DNA from: Anaerolineales bacterium
GTDB lineage: Bacteria; Chloroflexota; Anaerolineae; Anaerolineales; E44-bin32
Direction: 5' to 3'
Length of the DNA: 16,079 bases
Assembly (NCBI GenBank): GCA_011772595.1
Contig: WVZH01000046.1
Coordinates: 44,120-60,198 of the forward strand
Shown: in pieces, positions 1-6,679 of the stretch
Layout of the letters: each line of letters begins with the position of its first letter
Position numbering within the stretch: position 1 is the first letter of the stretch
Position numbers and translations under genes: made by a program
The notes under the pieces: generated by a model
The model's database searches: none
What the model was told of the DNA's origin: nothing
Seen by the model: the letters and a program-made list of their open reading frames with translations, nothing else

Positions 1-276
1 CGCAGCTCAATGCCTGCAGTTGTCAGCGTGGTTAAGGAGATCAATGAACCACGGTATCCATCTTTCATGGGCATCCGGAAAGCCTCGAGAGCGGAGATCC
101 CGATCTGGTCTACCTCTGAACTTGGATTAGACGATGTCCCCGCCCCAGCGATCTCTTGGCCTGAGATCTTCGCTCCACCAATGGTTGAAACTGAAGTCGA
201 GATGATCGAGGGTGAGACACCAGATGAGAAAGCGACAAAGTTGGCTGAACGACTTCTTGAGGAGAAGGTGATCTAA
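1..276 (+). CDS. etfB: Electron transfer flavoprotein beta subunit, 3' part (5' end outside the window)
   Basis: This is the C-terminal part of EtfB, which with EtfA forms the FAD-containing carrier that takes electrons from acyl-CoA dehydrogenases. The frame is open from the first base, so the gene starts upstream; the in-frame ATG at 10 is internal. The stretch PAVVSVVKEINEPRYPSFMG followed by IRKASRAEIP matches the conserved EtfB segment around the NEPRYPS motif, and the tail with KATKLAERLLEEKVI is the usual EtfB end. The TAA stop shares one base with the ATG of etfA (276), so the two subunits are probably translationally coupled. About 91 codons are visible, compared with roughly 250-260 for a full EtfB. 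The family assignment is secure. Whether it is a classical or a bifurcating ETF cannot be judged from this fragment. Confidence 0.95.
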   Translation, partial: RSSMPAVVSVVKEINEPRYPSFMGIRKASRAEIPIWSTSELGLDDVPAPAISWPEIFAPPMVETEVEMIEGETPDEKATKLAERLLEEKVI

Positions 277-1313
277 TGTCAAACAAAGTCTATGTATACA
301 TCGATCACTTTGCCGGGGAAGCGGTGCCTGCCTCCTGGGAGGCGCTTGGTGTTGCTCGATCTCTTGCCGATTCCTTTGGTGGTGGGGTAAGTGCTGTGGT
401 CTTGGGTGAGGGGGTCGACAACATTGCCAAGCAGGCCGTGGCATATGGTGCAGACGAGGTGACCAAGGCGGATGATAGTGTGTTGAAGGACTTTCGAGCC
501 GAAGCATTCGCCACGCTTGTTTCTGAGATCGTGAAATCAGCGGAGGTTTTCGTGCTTCCAACCACAAGCCGGACACGTGAACTAGCCGGTATGGTCGCCA
601 TCGATCTCGATACAGGCGTGATGCCCGATGTCGTTGCTTTTGAAGTTCAGGACGGCACTGTGTTGGCCACACGACCGATCTACGCCGGTAAACTGATGAC
701 CAAGGTGGTTTGTCGTGAGAAGCGACCACAGATACTCACCCTTCGAGGACGGTCCTTCCCCAAACCGGAGCCGGATCCCACGCGAAGCGGCGAGATTGTG
801 GATGTGGTTGCTGAGGTCGGTGACTTGGCAACGGAGGTCACGGGTTACTCTGACGCAGAAGCCGGTGTGAGTCTTTCGGACGCTGCGGTAATCATCTCCG
901 GTGGTCGCGGGGTTTCTAATAATCCATCCCTCACACCGCCGGAAGGGATTACTGATGAAGGGGAACAAGAAATTTGGCGAGCGCAAAAGGGATTCGAACT
1001 CATTCGCGAGCTGGCGGAGGTTCTTGGTGCTGCCGTCGGCGCCAGCCGTGCGGCTGTAGATGCGGGGTACGTCCCTTATGCCTATCAGGTGGGGCAGACG
1101 GGAAAAGTGGTTTCACCGGATCTTTATATCGCGGCAGGAATCTCAGGCGCTATCCAGCATTTGGCGGGAATGCGTACGGCAAAGACCATCGTGGCCATCA
1201 ACAAAGATACGGAAGCCCCGATTTTCAAGTTGGCGCGTTTCGGGGTTGTGGGTGATCTCTTCGAAGTCCTGCCTCCCCTTACGCAGGCGCTGAAGGAACG
1301 ACTCGGGAAGTGA
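276..1313 (+). CDS. etfA: Electron transfer flavoprotein alpha subunit
   Basis: EtfA binds FAD and, with EtfB, carries electrons from acyl-CoA dehydrogenases to the respiratory chain through an ETF:quinone oxidoreductase. The C-terminal FAD domain is clear: SGGRG (about residues 208-212), [31 protein letters not shown], and [20 protein letters not shown] before the usual helical tail. The protein has 345 residues, longer than the common 310-330. The extra length lies mostly in an insertion of about 20 residues after SGGRG (about 215-236, rich in P, E and G), where most EtfA proteins go almost directly to the helix that here reads [12 protein letters not shown]. The start ATG at 276 overlaps the etfB stop, and the SD-like GGAGAAGG lies just upstream inside etfB. 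The gene ends the etfBA unit; hairpins follow in the gap. Confidence 0.96.
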   Translation: MSNKVYVYIDHFAGEAVPASWEALGVARSLADSFGGGVSAVVLGEGVDNIAKQAVAYGADEVTKADDSVLKDFRAEAFATLVSEIVKSAEVFVLPTTSRTRELAGMVAIDLDTGVMPDVVAFEVQDGTVLATRPIYAGKLMTKVVCREKRPQILTLRGRSFPKPEPDPTRSGEIVDVVAEVGDLATEVTGYSDAEAGVSLSDAAVIISGGRGVSNNPSLTPPEGITDEGEQEIWRAQKGFELIRELAEVLGAAVGASRAAVDAGYVPYAYQVGQTGKVVSPDLYIAAGISGAIQHLAGMRTAKTIVAINKDTEAPIFKLARFGVVGDLFEVLPPLTQALKERLGK

Positions 1314-1350
1314 TCTTCGTGGCAGCTGGCGACGATCTCTCGAGAATGCG

Positions 1351-1388
1351 AATCACTTATAGGGCGCACGCAAGTGCGCCTTGTGATT
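1351..1388 (+). terminator. Hairpin after etfA, possible terminator
   Basis: GGCGCAC (1363-1369) pairs perfectly with GTGCGCC (1374-1380) across a GCAA tetraloop (GNRA type). The outer arms AATCAC (1351-1356) and GTGATT (1383-1388) also pair. There is no T-run directly after it, so it may be a 3'-end-stabilising hairpin. A second small stem, GCGC-TCTC-GCGC at 1401-1412, is followed by GTTTTATC and could complete termination. Confidence 0.5.
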
Positions 1389-1453
1389 TCATGGGTGCCT
1401 GCGCTCTCGCGCGTTTTATCTGGCCCGGATCCCGCGTCGAATGTCATGCGGAG

Positions 1454-1482
1454 TTGACCGTGTGAGCGAGAAGCCGTATACC
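1454..1482 (+). promoter_or_regulatory. Sigma-70-like promoter for the propeller gene
   Basis: TTGACC (1454-1459), a 17-bp spacer, then TATACC (1477-1482): five of six and four of six matches to the consensus boxes with ideal spacing. The predicted transcript start is near 1489, only about 10 bases before the ATG at 1498. No SD sequence is visible in that stretch. Confidence 0.55.
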
Positions 1483-1497
1483 TGATTCAATAACAAG

Positions 1498-2553
1498 ATG
1501 GGAACATCAAAGGTACTTTTCTCACCGACAATACAATGGCTGGGAGCTGGTTTGGGTTGCGGCTTCTTGACCTTAGCCTGCGTGGCTGTAGGTCTTTTCC
1601 TCTTAATGTCAAGAATGCCTATGTCAAGGACGCCGGAAGTGGTATTCGACGTAACGCCGCATCCAACGGAAGGCTTGGATCGCCAACCGACACAAACTTC
1701 CACTAGCGAAACTTTGCCCCCGCTCCCAACGGACAATAGCCAACCCGGGAAGGATTCGCCTGTTGGCCACATCGTCTTTACGTGCTTTATCAATGGCTTC
1801 GATGAGATCTGCCTTATGAACGCGGATGGAAGCGATCAGCGGCGTCTTACGAAGGTACAGGCCACCGATTTTTACGCCTCGCTGGCACCAGACGGATCGG
1901 CGATCGTCTTTTCTTCGCGGAGGAAAGACGGCTTCCAGATTTACTCCATGGATCTTGACGGAAACAATGTGCAGCGACTTTCCGAACGGATTGGAAGCCT
2001 CTTCGCGCCGGATATCTCGCCAGACGGGGAACTGATTGTTTTTGCCAACGTGCGTCAGGGACACCAGGCGATTTGGGTGATGAACCGCGACGGCAGCGAT
2101 GCGCACAGCTTGACAGAAGGAACCTGGGATGACCTCGACCCTGTCTGGTCTCCAGATGGTCGACAAATCTCATTCGCCTCTACACGTGGGGGCACTCGTC
2201 AGCTGTATGTCATGGATGCAGATGGTTCCAACGTGCGAAAGGTTACGCCCGACTTGCCGGATATGGGCGGTCGGAATGATTGGTCGCCTGACGGAAAAAG
2301 CTTGGCTTTTTATGCCGGCCCCCAGTTGAACCACAATATCTACCTGATCGATTTGGATGGGACGAACTTGCGTCAATTAACGGATGGTGGTGATAACTTG
2401 GCGCCGTCGTTTTCGTCTGATGGGCAGTGGGTTGCATTTACATCTTATCGTGATGGAAACAATGAGATCTACATTATGCGCGTGGACGGAAGTGAGATCA
2501 GACGTATAACTTCAAACACTCGTGCCGATTGGCAACCTCGTTGGGGGCCGTAA
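1498..2553 (+). CDS. Membrane-anchored TolB-like (PD40/WD40-like) beta-propeller protein
   Basis: Residues 13-37 form one hydrophobic segment after a short N-terminus with a single lysine, consistent with a signal anchor and an exported domain. It contains TLAC at 25-28, but position -3 is Thr and the hydrophobic run continues past the Cys, so it is not a good lipobox. A Pro/Thr/Ser-rich linker follows to about residue 88. Six PD40-type blades then run to the end, each with an I/VxF strand, a D/R-x-D-G turn and a final R-x-L/I/V-T; repeated SPDG turns are visible. The C-terminal WQPRWGP probably closes the ring with the first blade. Such propellers usually act as protein-interaction modules, as TolB does; no catalytic residues can be named and the partner is unknown. 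No SD precedes the ATG. It is separated from both neighbours by its own promoter and the next promoter, so it appears monocistronic. Confidence 0.8.
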   Translation: MGTSKVLFSPTIQWLGAGLGCGFLTLACVAVGLFLLMSRMPMSRTPEVVFDVTPHPTEGLDRQPTQTSTSETLPPLPTDNSQPGKDSPVGHIVFTCFINGFDEICLMNADGSDQRRLTKVQATDFYASLAPDGSAIVFSSRRKDGFQIYSMDLDGNNVQRLSERIGSLFAPDISPDGELIVFANVRQGHQAIWVMNRDGSDAHSLTEGTWDDLDPVWSPDGRQISFASTRGGTRQLYVMDADGSNVRKVTPDLPDMGGRNDWSPDGKSLAFYAGPQLNHNIYLIDLDGTNLRQLTDGGDNLAPSFSSDGQWVAFTSYRDGNNEIYIMRVDGSEIRRITSNTRADWQPRWGP

Positions 2554-2577
2554 CGAATATAAGCTAACACACTACCC

Positions 2578-2605
2578 TTGAGACTAGCAATGCTTCTGCT
2601 ACAAT
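2578..2605 (+). promoter_or_regulatory. Extended -10 promoter for the branching enzyme/malQ pair
   Basis: TTGAGA (2578-2583), a 16-bp spacer, then TACAAT (2600-2605) preceded by TG one base away (2597-2598), an extended -10 element. The predicted transcript start is near 2612, about 20 bases before the start codon, leaving room for the GGAG SD at 2624-2627. Confidence 0.7.
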
Positions 2606-2633
2606 CAAGTATCCGACACCTGTTGGAGAAGCG

Positions 2634-4289
2634 ATGGCAAAACTCGGTGCTTTTACATTCGTGTTGCATTCGCATATGCCGTATGCACGACAAGCAGGAC
2701 GCTGGCCGCATGGTGAGGAATGGCTCCATGAGGCAACGGCGGAAACATATATCCCACTCCTAAATGCACTCAACGAGCTCGTTGAAGATCATGTGCCCGC
2801 ACATCTCACTCTTAGTCTAACCCCAATCCTCCTCGAGCAGCTCGCCGACGAAGATGTACGCACGAACTTTGAGTTCTACCTGAATGAGAAGATAAAAGCC
2901 GCGTCCCAGGACATCGTACGATTCGAAGAGGTTGGCGAATCACATTTTATAAAACTGGCAACCTTCTATCGAGACTGGTATGAGGACATCCGCAGAAGTT
3001 TCTCGGACAAGTATGACCATGACTTGGTAGGTGCTTTTCGCAACTTGCAAAAAAGTGGGATGATCGAGATCATCACCAGCGCTGCCACCCACGGTTATCT
3101 GCCGCTGCTCAATCGGGATGAATCGATCAACTTGCAACTTCGTACCGCAGTTGAGGGCTATAAGCGTTACTTCGGTCGTTCACCACGTGCAATCTGGCTT
3201 CCAGAAAGTGCCTACCGACCAGGCTACATCGACGATGAGGGGCGTGAGCGACCCGGGCTCGAACAATTCCTCTCTAAACGTAAAATCAAATTGTTTTTCA
3301 CAGAGACTCACATGATTGAAGGCGGACGTCCTGTTGGCGTTGCTGCCGGTGAGGCCATCGGTCCGTATGGGGCTGTGATGCGACGCTACCTGGTGCCCTT
3401 TGCTGAGGTTCAGCCAAGTGAGCCTGCCACTACCTTTCGACCTTATTATGTGTCGGAACCAAATGTCGCCGTGATCGGACGCAACAATCGTACTGGCTTG
3501 CAGGTTTGGAGCTCGGAGTGGGGATATCCGGGAGAACACGATTATCGGGAGTTTCACAAGAAGGATGGCATCTCTGGTATGCAATACTGGCGGGTCACTG
3601 GGGCTGAAGTCGATCTGGCGGAAAAAGATGCCTATCACCCTGAGTGGGCTGCCTATAAAGTTGGTCAACACGCCGACCATTTTGCCCATCTTGTGGAAAC
3701 ACTGATCTCAGAGTATCAGGCTCAGAGTGGAGAATTTGGCATAATCTCAGCCAACTATGATACAGAGCTGTTTGGGCATTGGTGGTTTGAGGGTGTCGAG
3801 TGGATCAAACAGGTCTTGCTTAGGCTAGCAACTTCCGAGATCGTCGAACTGACAACAGCGTCTTCCTACCTCAGATCTCATCCCCCCGATACGGTACTCC
3901 ATCTCCCTGAGGGATCCTGGGGAGCTGGTGGAACTCATTTTGTTTGGGATAACACCGACAACCGATGGATGTGGCCCATCATCCACGGTGCGGAAAAGCG
4001 TATGTTGAAGGCTGTCCAAGCACGTCGGTCCGCGCGCGGCGCGGCGAGGAAGGTTCTCGATCAAGCTGCACGAGAATTGCTCTTGCTCCAATCTTCCGAC
4101 TGGCCCTTCTTGGTTACGACGGGTCAGGCGCGTGAATATGCGATCCAGCGCTTCCGTCAGCACGCGGAGCGCTTCGATCTGCTCTTGGATTCCCTCGAGC
4201 GGAACGAGCCTGATGCAGATCTGGCAGAGAAGCTGTGGGAGAGGGACAAGGTCTTCCCGGAAATTAATTATCGTTGGTTCGAAGAATAG
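2634..4289 (+). CDS. GH57 1,4-alpha-glucan branching enzyme
   Basis: This should be a glycogen branching enzyme of glycoside hydrolase family 57, which cuts an alpha-1,4 chain and re-attaches it through an alpha-1,6 bond. All five GH57 motifs are visible: HSHMPY (H12, H14); IITSAATHGYLPLL; WLPESAYRP with the predicted nucleophile E191; YDTELFGHWWFEG with the predicted acid/base D376; and GSWGAGGTHFVWDNTDNRW. The HxHxPYxRxxGRWPHGEEWLHEA opening and the end WERDKVFPEINYRWFEE are typical of the branching-enzyme subgroup (DUF1957) rather than GH57 amylases. The 551 residues compare with about 520-560 for the Thermus and Thermococcus enzymes. In most relatives the residue after the nucleophile is Cys; here it is Ser, which is not expected to abolish activity. 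The ATG at 2634 has GGAG 6 bases upstream. malQ follows after 32 bases, probably co-transcribed. Confidence 0.92.
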   Translation: MAKLGAFTFVLHSHMPYARQAGRWPHGEEWLHEATAETYIPLLNALNELVEDHVPAHLTLSLTPILLEQLADEDVRTNFEFYLNEKIKAASQDIVRFEEVGESHFIKLATFYRDWYEDIRRSFSDKYDHDLVGAFRNLQKSGMIEIITSAATHGYLPLLNRDESINLQLRTAVEGYKRYFGRSPRAIWLPESAYRPGYIDDEGRERPGLEQFLSKRKIKLFFTETHMIEGGRPVGVAAGEAIGPYGAVMRRYLVPFAEVQPSEPATTFRPYYVSEPNVAVIGRNNRTGLQVWSSEWGYPGEHDYREFHKKDGISGMQYWRVTGAEVDLAEKDAYHPEWAAYKVGQHADHFAHLVETLISEYQAQSGEFGIISANYDTELFGHWWFEGVEWIKQVLLRLATSEIVELTTASSYLRSHPPDTVLHLPEGSWGAGGTHFVWDNTDNRWMWPIIHGAEKRMLKAVQARRSARGAARKVLDQAARELLLLQSSDWPFLVTTGQAREYAIQRFRQHAERFDLLLDSLERNEPDADLAEKLWERDKVFPEINYRWFEE

Positions 4290-4321
4290 TGTTTGATGGA
4301 TGATCTGGGAGAGGCGGGTTT

Positions 4322-5851
4322 GTGGAAATGGCGATCCGAAAACACGCCCGTAGCGGTGGGATTTTGCTCCATCCGACGTCATTGCCGACAGAGTACGGTA
4401 TCGGAGATTTAGGCCCAGCCGCGCATCATTGGATTGAATGGTTGAATGAGTCGGGCTGTAAACTCTGGCAAGTACTCCCCTTGGGCCCAACAGGCTATGG
4501 TGATTCCCCGTATCAGAGTTTTTCATCATTCGCAGGCAATCCGATGTTGATCAGCATCGATGTGCTGATGCGAGAAGGGCTATTATCATCTGCGGATCTC
4601 GAACCACTCCCCGAGTTTCCTGCTGACAGAGTTTCATATCGCGACGTGATCCCTCTCAAACGACGTCTGTTAGGTGTAGCCTTTCAGAGATTTGCTGATG
4701 GCGAGACGGTGAAACTCATCGACGAATTTCACGCTTTCCGCAAGGAGAACGAATCTTGGCTAATGGACTACGCGCTTTTCATGGCACTCAAAGGCGCGCA
4801 TGGTGGTGCCGCTTGGACATCGTGGGAACCTGCTCTGGTAAAGCGCCGGCCCAAAGCTTTGAGAGAAGCGGAAAGACGACTGGATTCAGAGATCGAGCGT
4901 GTTTGCTTCCAACAATTCATCTTCTTTCGCCAGTGGGCGAGAGTGCGCGCCAAAGCAAATGAATTGGGAATTAAACTGATTGGTGACGTCCCCATCTTCG
5001 TCGCCCACGATAGCGCCGATGTGTGGGTGAACCCGCACCTTTTTATTCTGGACGAAGCGGGGATACCGACCGTCGTCTCCGGCGTGCCACCCGATTATTT
5101 TTCTGCCACCGGCCAGCGTTGGGGGAATCCGATTTACCGCTGGGATCATATGGAGGCGGATGGCTTTAAGTGGTGGGTCCAACGATTTCGTGCCGTCTTG
5201 TCTTTGGTGGATTTCGTTCGTCTGGACCATTTTCGTGGTTTCGAGGCTTATTGGGAGATACCGGCAGAATACCCCACGGCCGAAAAAGGTAGGTGGGTTC
5301 CAGCACCTGGCGAGAAATTGCTTGAGCTCCTACGGAAAGAGCTTGGCGAGTTGCCCATCATCGCCGAAGACTTAGGCGTAATCACCCCAGAAGTAGAGTC
5401 GCTCCGAGACGGATTCGATTTACCGGGGATGAGAATCCTCCAGTTCGCTTTCGAGGGAAAACCCGACGACGAATTTCTTCCGCACAACTACCCTCGTCGT
5501 ACTGTCGTGTATACCGGCACACATGATAACGATACATCCAAAGGTTGGTACGAAGCGGCTCCCGAGACGGTACAGGATTTTTGTCGACGTTATCTGGCTA
5601 GTGATGGCAACCATATCGCCTGGGATATGATCCGTGCAATTTGGGGGTCGGTAGCCGAACTCGCTGTCGCACCAATGCAGGATTTCCTCGAACTGGGAAG
5701 TGAGGCGCGGATGAACTTCCCGGGCCGGGCGGAAGGAAATTGGAATTGGAGGATGCAGGAAGCTCACCTCACACCTGAACTTGCTGCTAGCGTCAGAGAA
5801 TTGAATTTTCTATATGATCGTCTACCAAAAAATGACTTCAAATCGCAATGA
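4322..5851 (+). CDS. malQ: 4-alpha-glucanotransferase (amylomaltase, GH77)
   Basis: MalQ transfers alpha-1,4-glucan segments between maltodextrins (disproportionation) in the cytoplasm, and so remodels the linear chains used and released in glycogen metabolism. The family signature runs throughout: GILLHPTSLPTEYGIGDLG near the N-terminus, LPLGPTGYGDSPYQSFSSFAGNP, GDVPIFVAHDSADVW, then VRLDHFRGF with the predicted nucleophile D302, IIAEDLGVIT with the acid/base E349, and TGTHDNDT with D402. The order and spacing match Thermus amylomaltase (D293, E340, D395). At 509 residues it is full length. The GTG at 4322 is preferred because GGGAGAGG (4307-4314) lies 7 bases upstream; the in-frame ATG at 4328 would be spaced less well and would remove only two residues. 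It follows the branching enzyme by 32 bases, which points to a two-gene alpha-glucan operon. Confidence 0.95.
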   Translation: MEMAIRKHARSGGILLHPTSLPTEYGIGDLGPAAHHWIEWLNESGCKLWQVLPLGPTGYGDSPYQSFSSFAGNPMLISIDVLMREGLLSSADLEPLPEFPADRVSYRDVIPLKRRLLGVAFQRFADGETVKLIDEFHAFRKENESWLMDYALFMALKGAHGGAAWTSWEPALVKRRPKALREAERRLDSEIERVCFQQFIFFRQWARVRAKANELGIKLIGDVPIFVAHDSADVWVNPHLFILDEAGIPTVVSGVPPDYFSATGQRWGNPIYRWDHMEADGFKWWVQRFRAVLSLVDFVRLDHFRGFEAYWEIPAEYPTAEKGRWVPAPGEKLLELLRKELGELPIIAEDLGVITPEVESLRDGFDLPGMRILQFAFEGKPDDEFLPHNYPRRTVVYTGTHDNDTSKGWYEAAPETVQDFCRRYLASDGNHIAWDMIRAIWGSVAELAVAPMQDFLELGSEARMNFPGRAEGNWNWRMQEAHLTPELAASVRELNFLYDRLPKNDFKSQ

Positions 5852-5869
5852 AGGATGATTGGATCTCCC

Positions 5870-5939
5870 GGCACCAGGGCACTTCGGAATCAGAATTCAT
5901 TAGGATCGTGGGCATGTTAACCCGAGGTGCCCAGGTGCC
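5870..5939 (+). repeat. Long inverted repeat (hairpin) between malQ and the phosphoesterase gene
   Basis: GGCACCAGGGCACTTCGG (5870-5887) is the inverted counterpart of CCGAGGTGCCCAGGTGCC (5922-5939). Sixteen of 18 positions are Watson-Crick pairs, one is a G-T wobble and one an A-A mismatch, across a 34-base loop. No T-run follows, so it is not a standard intrinsic terminator. The right arm lies within an octamer tandem array, so the left arm can pair in more than one register. It could mark the 3' end of the malQ transcript or act as a processing site. Confidence 0.8.
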
Positions 5940-5956
5940 TAGGCGCCCAGGTGCCC
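5925..5956 (+). repeat. Tandem array of four 8-bp units
   Basis: Four adjoining octamers: AGGTGCCC, AGGTGCCT, AGGCGCCC, AGGTGCCC. Units 1 and 4 are identical; the other two differ by one base each. Units 2-3 also form the near-palindrome GGTGCCTAGGCGCC. Two inverted, degenerate copies occur upstream at 5870-5887. The array ends 8 bases before the SD of the phosphoesterase gene, so it lies in that gene's 5' leader if it is transcribed from upstream. Confidence 0.9.
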
Positions 5957-5964
5957 ATTTAGGT

Positions 5965-5973
5965 TAAGGAGGT
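5965..5973 (+). promoter_or_regulatory. Perfect Shine-Dalgarno sequence
   Basis: TAAGGAGGT is complementary over nine bases to the usual 16S rRNA 3' end and lies 8 bases before the ATG at 5982. It fixes the start codon and is the strongest ribosome binding site in the window. Confidence 0.9.
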
Positions 5974-5981
5974 ATTGCACG

Positions 5982-6470
5982 ATGAAAATCGCTGTGATCA
6001 GCGACAGCCATGACAATATATGGAAACTTGGCGACGCGATCCCCCATCTTCAAAAAGCAGATGCAGTTATTCATTGTGGAGACCTGTGCGCACCGTTTAT
6101 GGTGAAACGCATGGGGGAAGGATTGGGGGAGATCCCGATCCATATCGTATGGGGGAATAACGATGGCGATACCTTTCTGATAGCGAAGGTGGCGAGCCGA
6201 TTCCCGAACGTTAAGCTTCATGGACCAATGGCTCAGATTGAATTAAACAGCCTAACTGTAGGGGTAAACCATTACCCCGCGATTGCCAGGGGGTTGGCAC
6301 TTTCTGGGGAATACGACGTGGTTTGTTACGGCCACGATCACAGCGCCCATGAGGAGAAAATCGGACAATGCTTGCTCCTCAATCCTGGAGAGTTGATGGG
6401 GATGAACGGTCGCAGCACGATCGCGTTTGTTGATTCAGAACGCCGGGATGTGGAATTCGTAGAGCTGTAG
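5982..6470 (+). CDS. YfcE/MJ0936-family metallophosphoesterase
   Basis: A small calcineurin-like phosphoesterase with a dinuclear metal centre. Metal ligands are visible in order: D8 and H10 in SDSHDN, D34 in HCGDLC, N59 in WGNNDGD, a His in VNHYP, and the paired His in YGHDHSA, followed by the typical LLNPGE. The 162 residues match the family length (about 160-185). Characterised relatives hydrolyse model phosphodiesters; the physiological substrate is generally unknown and cannot be told here. The start is fixed by the perfect SD 8 bases upstream. I find no convincing promoter in the preceding gap, so it may be read from the malQ transcript through the repeat hairpin. The TAG stop is followed at once by eight A residues that belong to the minus-strand tRNA terminator. 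Confidence 0.9.
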   Translation: MKIAVISDSHDNIWKLGDAIPHLQKADAVIHCGDLCAPFMVKRMGEGLGEIPIHIVWGNNDGDTFLIAKVASRFPNVKLHGPMAQIELNSLTVGVNHYPAIARGLALSGEYDVVCYGHDHSAHEEKIGQCLLLNPGELMGMNGRSTIAFVDSERRDVEFVEL

Positions 6471-6505
6471 AAAAAAAAGACCGCCCTGGTGTATGCCAAA
6501 GCGGT
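6471..6505 (-). terminator. Rho-independent terminator of the tRNA-Arg gene
   Basis: Read on the minus strand, ACCGCTTTGG pairs with CCAGGGCGGT (10 bp including two G-T pairs) around the loop CATACA, then C and eight T residues follow. In plus-strand coordinates the stem arms are 6480-6489 and 6496-6505 and the A-run is 6471-6478. It begins 3 bases past the discriminator of the tRNA. Confidence 0.92.
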
Positions 6506-6508
6506 TGA

Positions 6509-6581
6509 TGCCCCTGCGGCGACTCGAACGCCGGCCGCTGGCTCCGGAGGCCAGTGCTCTATCCAACTGAGCTACAGGGGC
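6509..6581 (-). tRNA. tRNA-Arg (anticodon CCG)
   Basis: The cloverleaf on the minus strand is complete: acceptor GCCCCTG/CAGGGGC (7 bp); D stem GCTC/GAGC with loop AGTTGGATA; anticodon stem CTGGC/GCCAG with loop CTCCGGA, giving anticodon CCG, which reads the CGG arginine codon; a 4-base variable loop; T stem CGGCG/CGCCG with loop TTCGAGT; discriminator A. The length is 73 bases. The 3' CCA is not encoded (TCA follows), so a CCA-adding enzyme must supply it. It has its own promoter (6594-6622) and terminator (6471-6505). Confidence 0.97.
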
Positions 6582-6593
6582 TCATTCAATCCG

Positions 6594-6622
6594 ATTGTAT
6601 CCCAAGCGCGCTGAGGCTTCAA
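6594..6622 (-). promoter_or_regulatory. Promoter of the tRNA-Arg gene
   Basis: On the minus strand, TTGAAG (plus positions 6617-6622), a 17-bp spacer, then TACAAT (6594-6599). The predicted transcript start is near 6587, about 6 bases before the mature tRNA 5' end at 6581. Confidence 0.75.
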
Positions 6623-6679
6623 GCGAGTGTAGAATCGACTTCCTCTCCCCTTTGGAGAGAATGAGCCGATTTCTAGTTG

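Noticed and set aside
127..729. A 200-codon open frame on the minus strand
   Set aside because: It lies opposite etfB/etfA, its translation is rich in Arg, Pro, His and Gln without any recognisable motif, and the plus-strand etf genes explain the sequence fully.
5870..5956. Possible CRISPR array
   Set aside because: The repeat unit is only 8 bases and the units adjoin without spacers; no cas gene is near.
6643..6659. Terminator for maeB (CTCTCC/GGAGAG hairpin)
   Set aside because: The stem is 6 bp and no T-run follows on the minus strand, so it is too weak to call.
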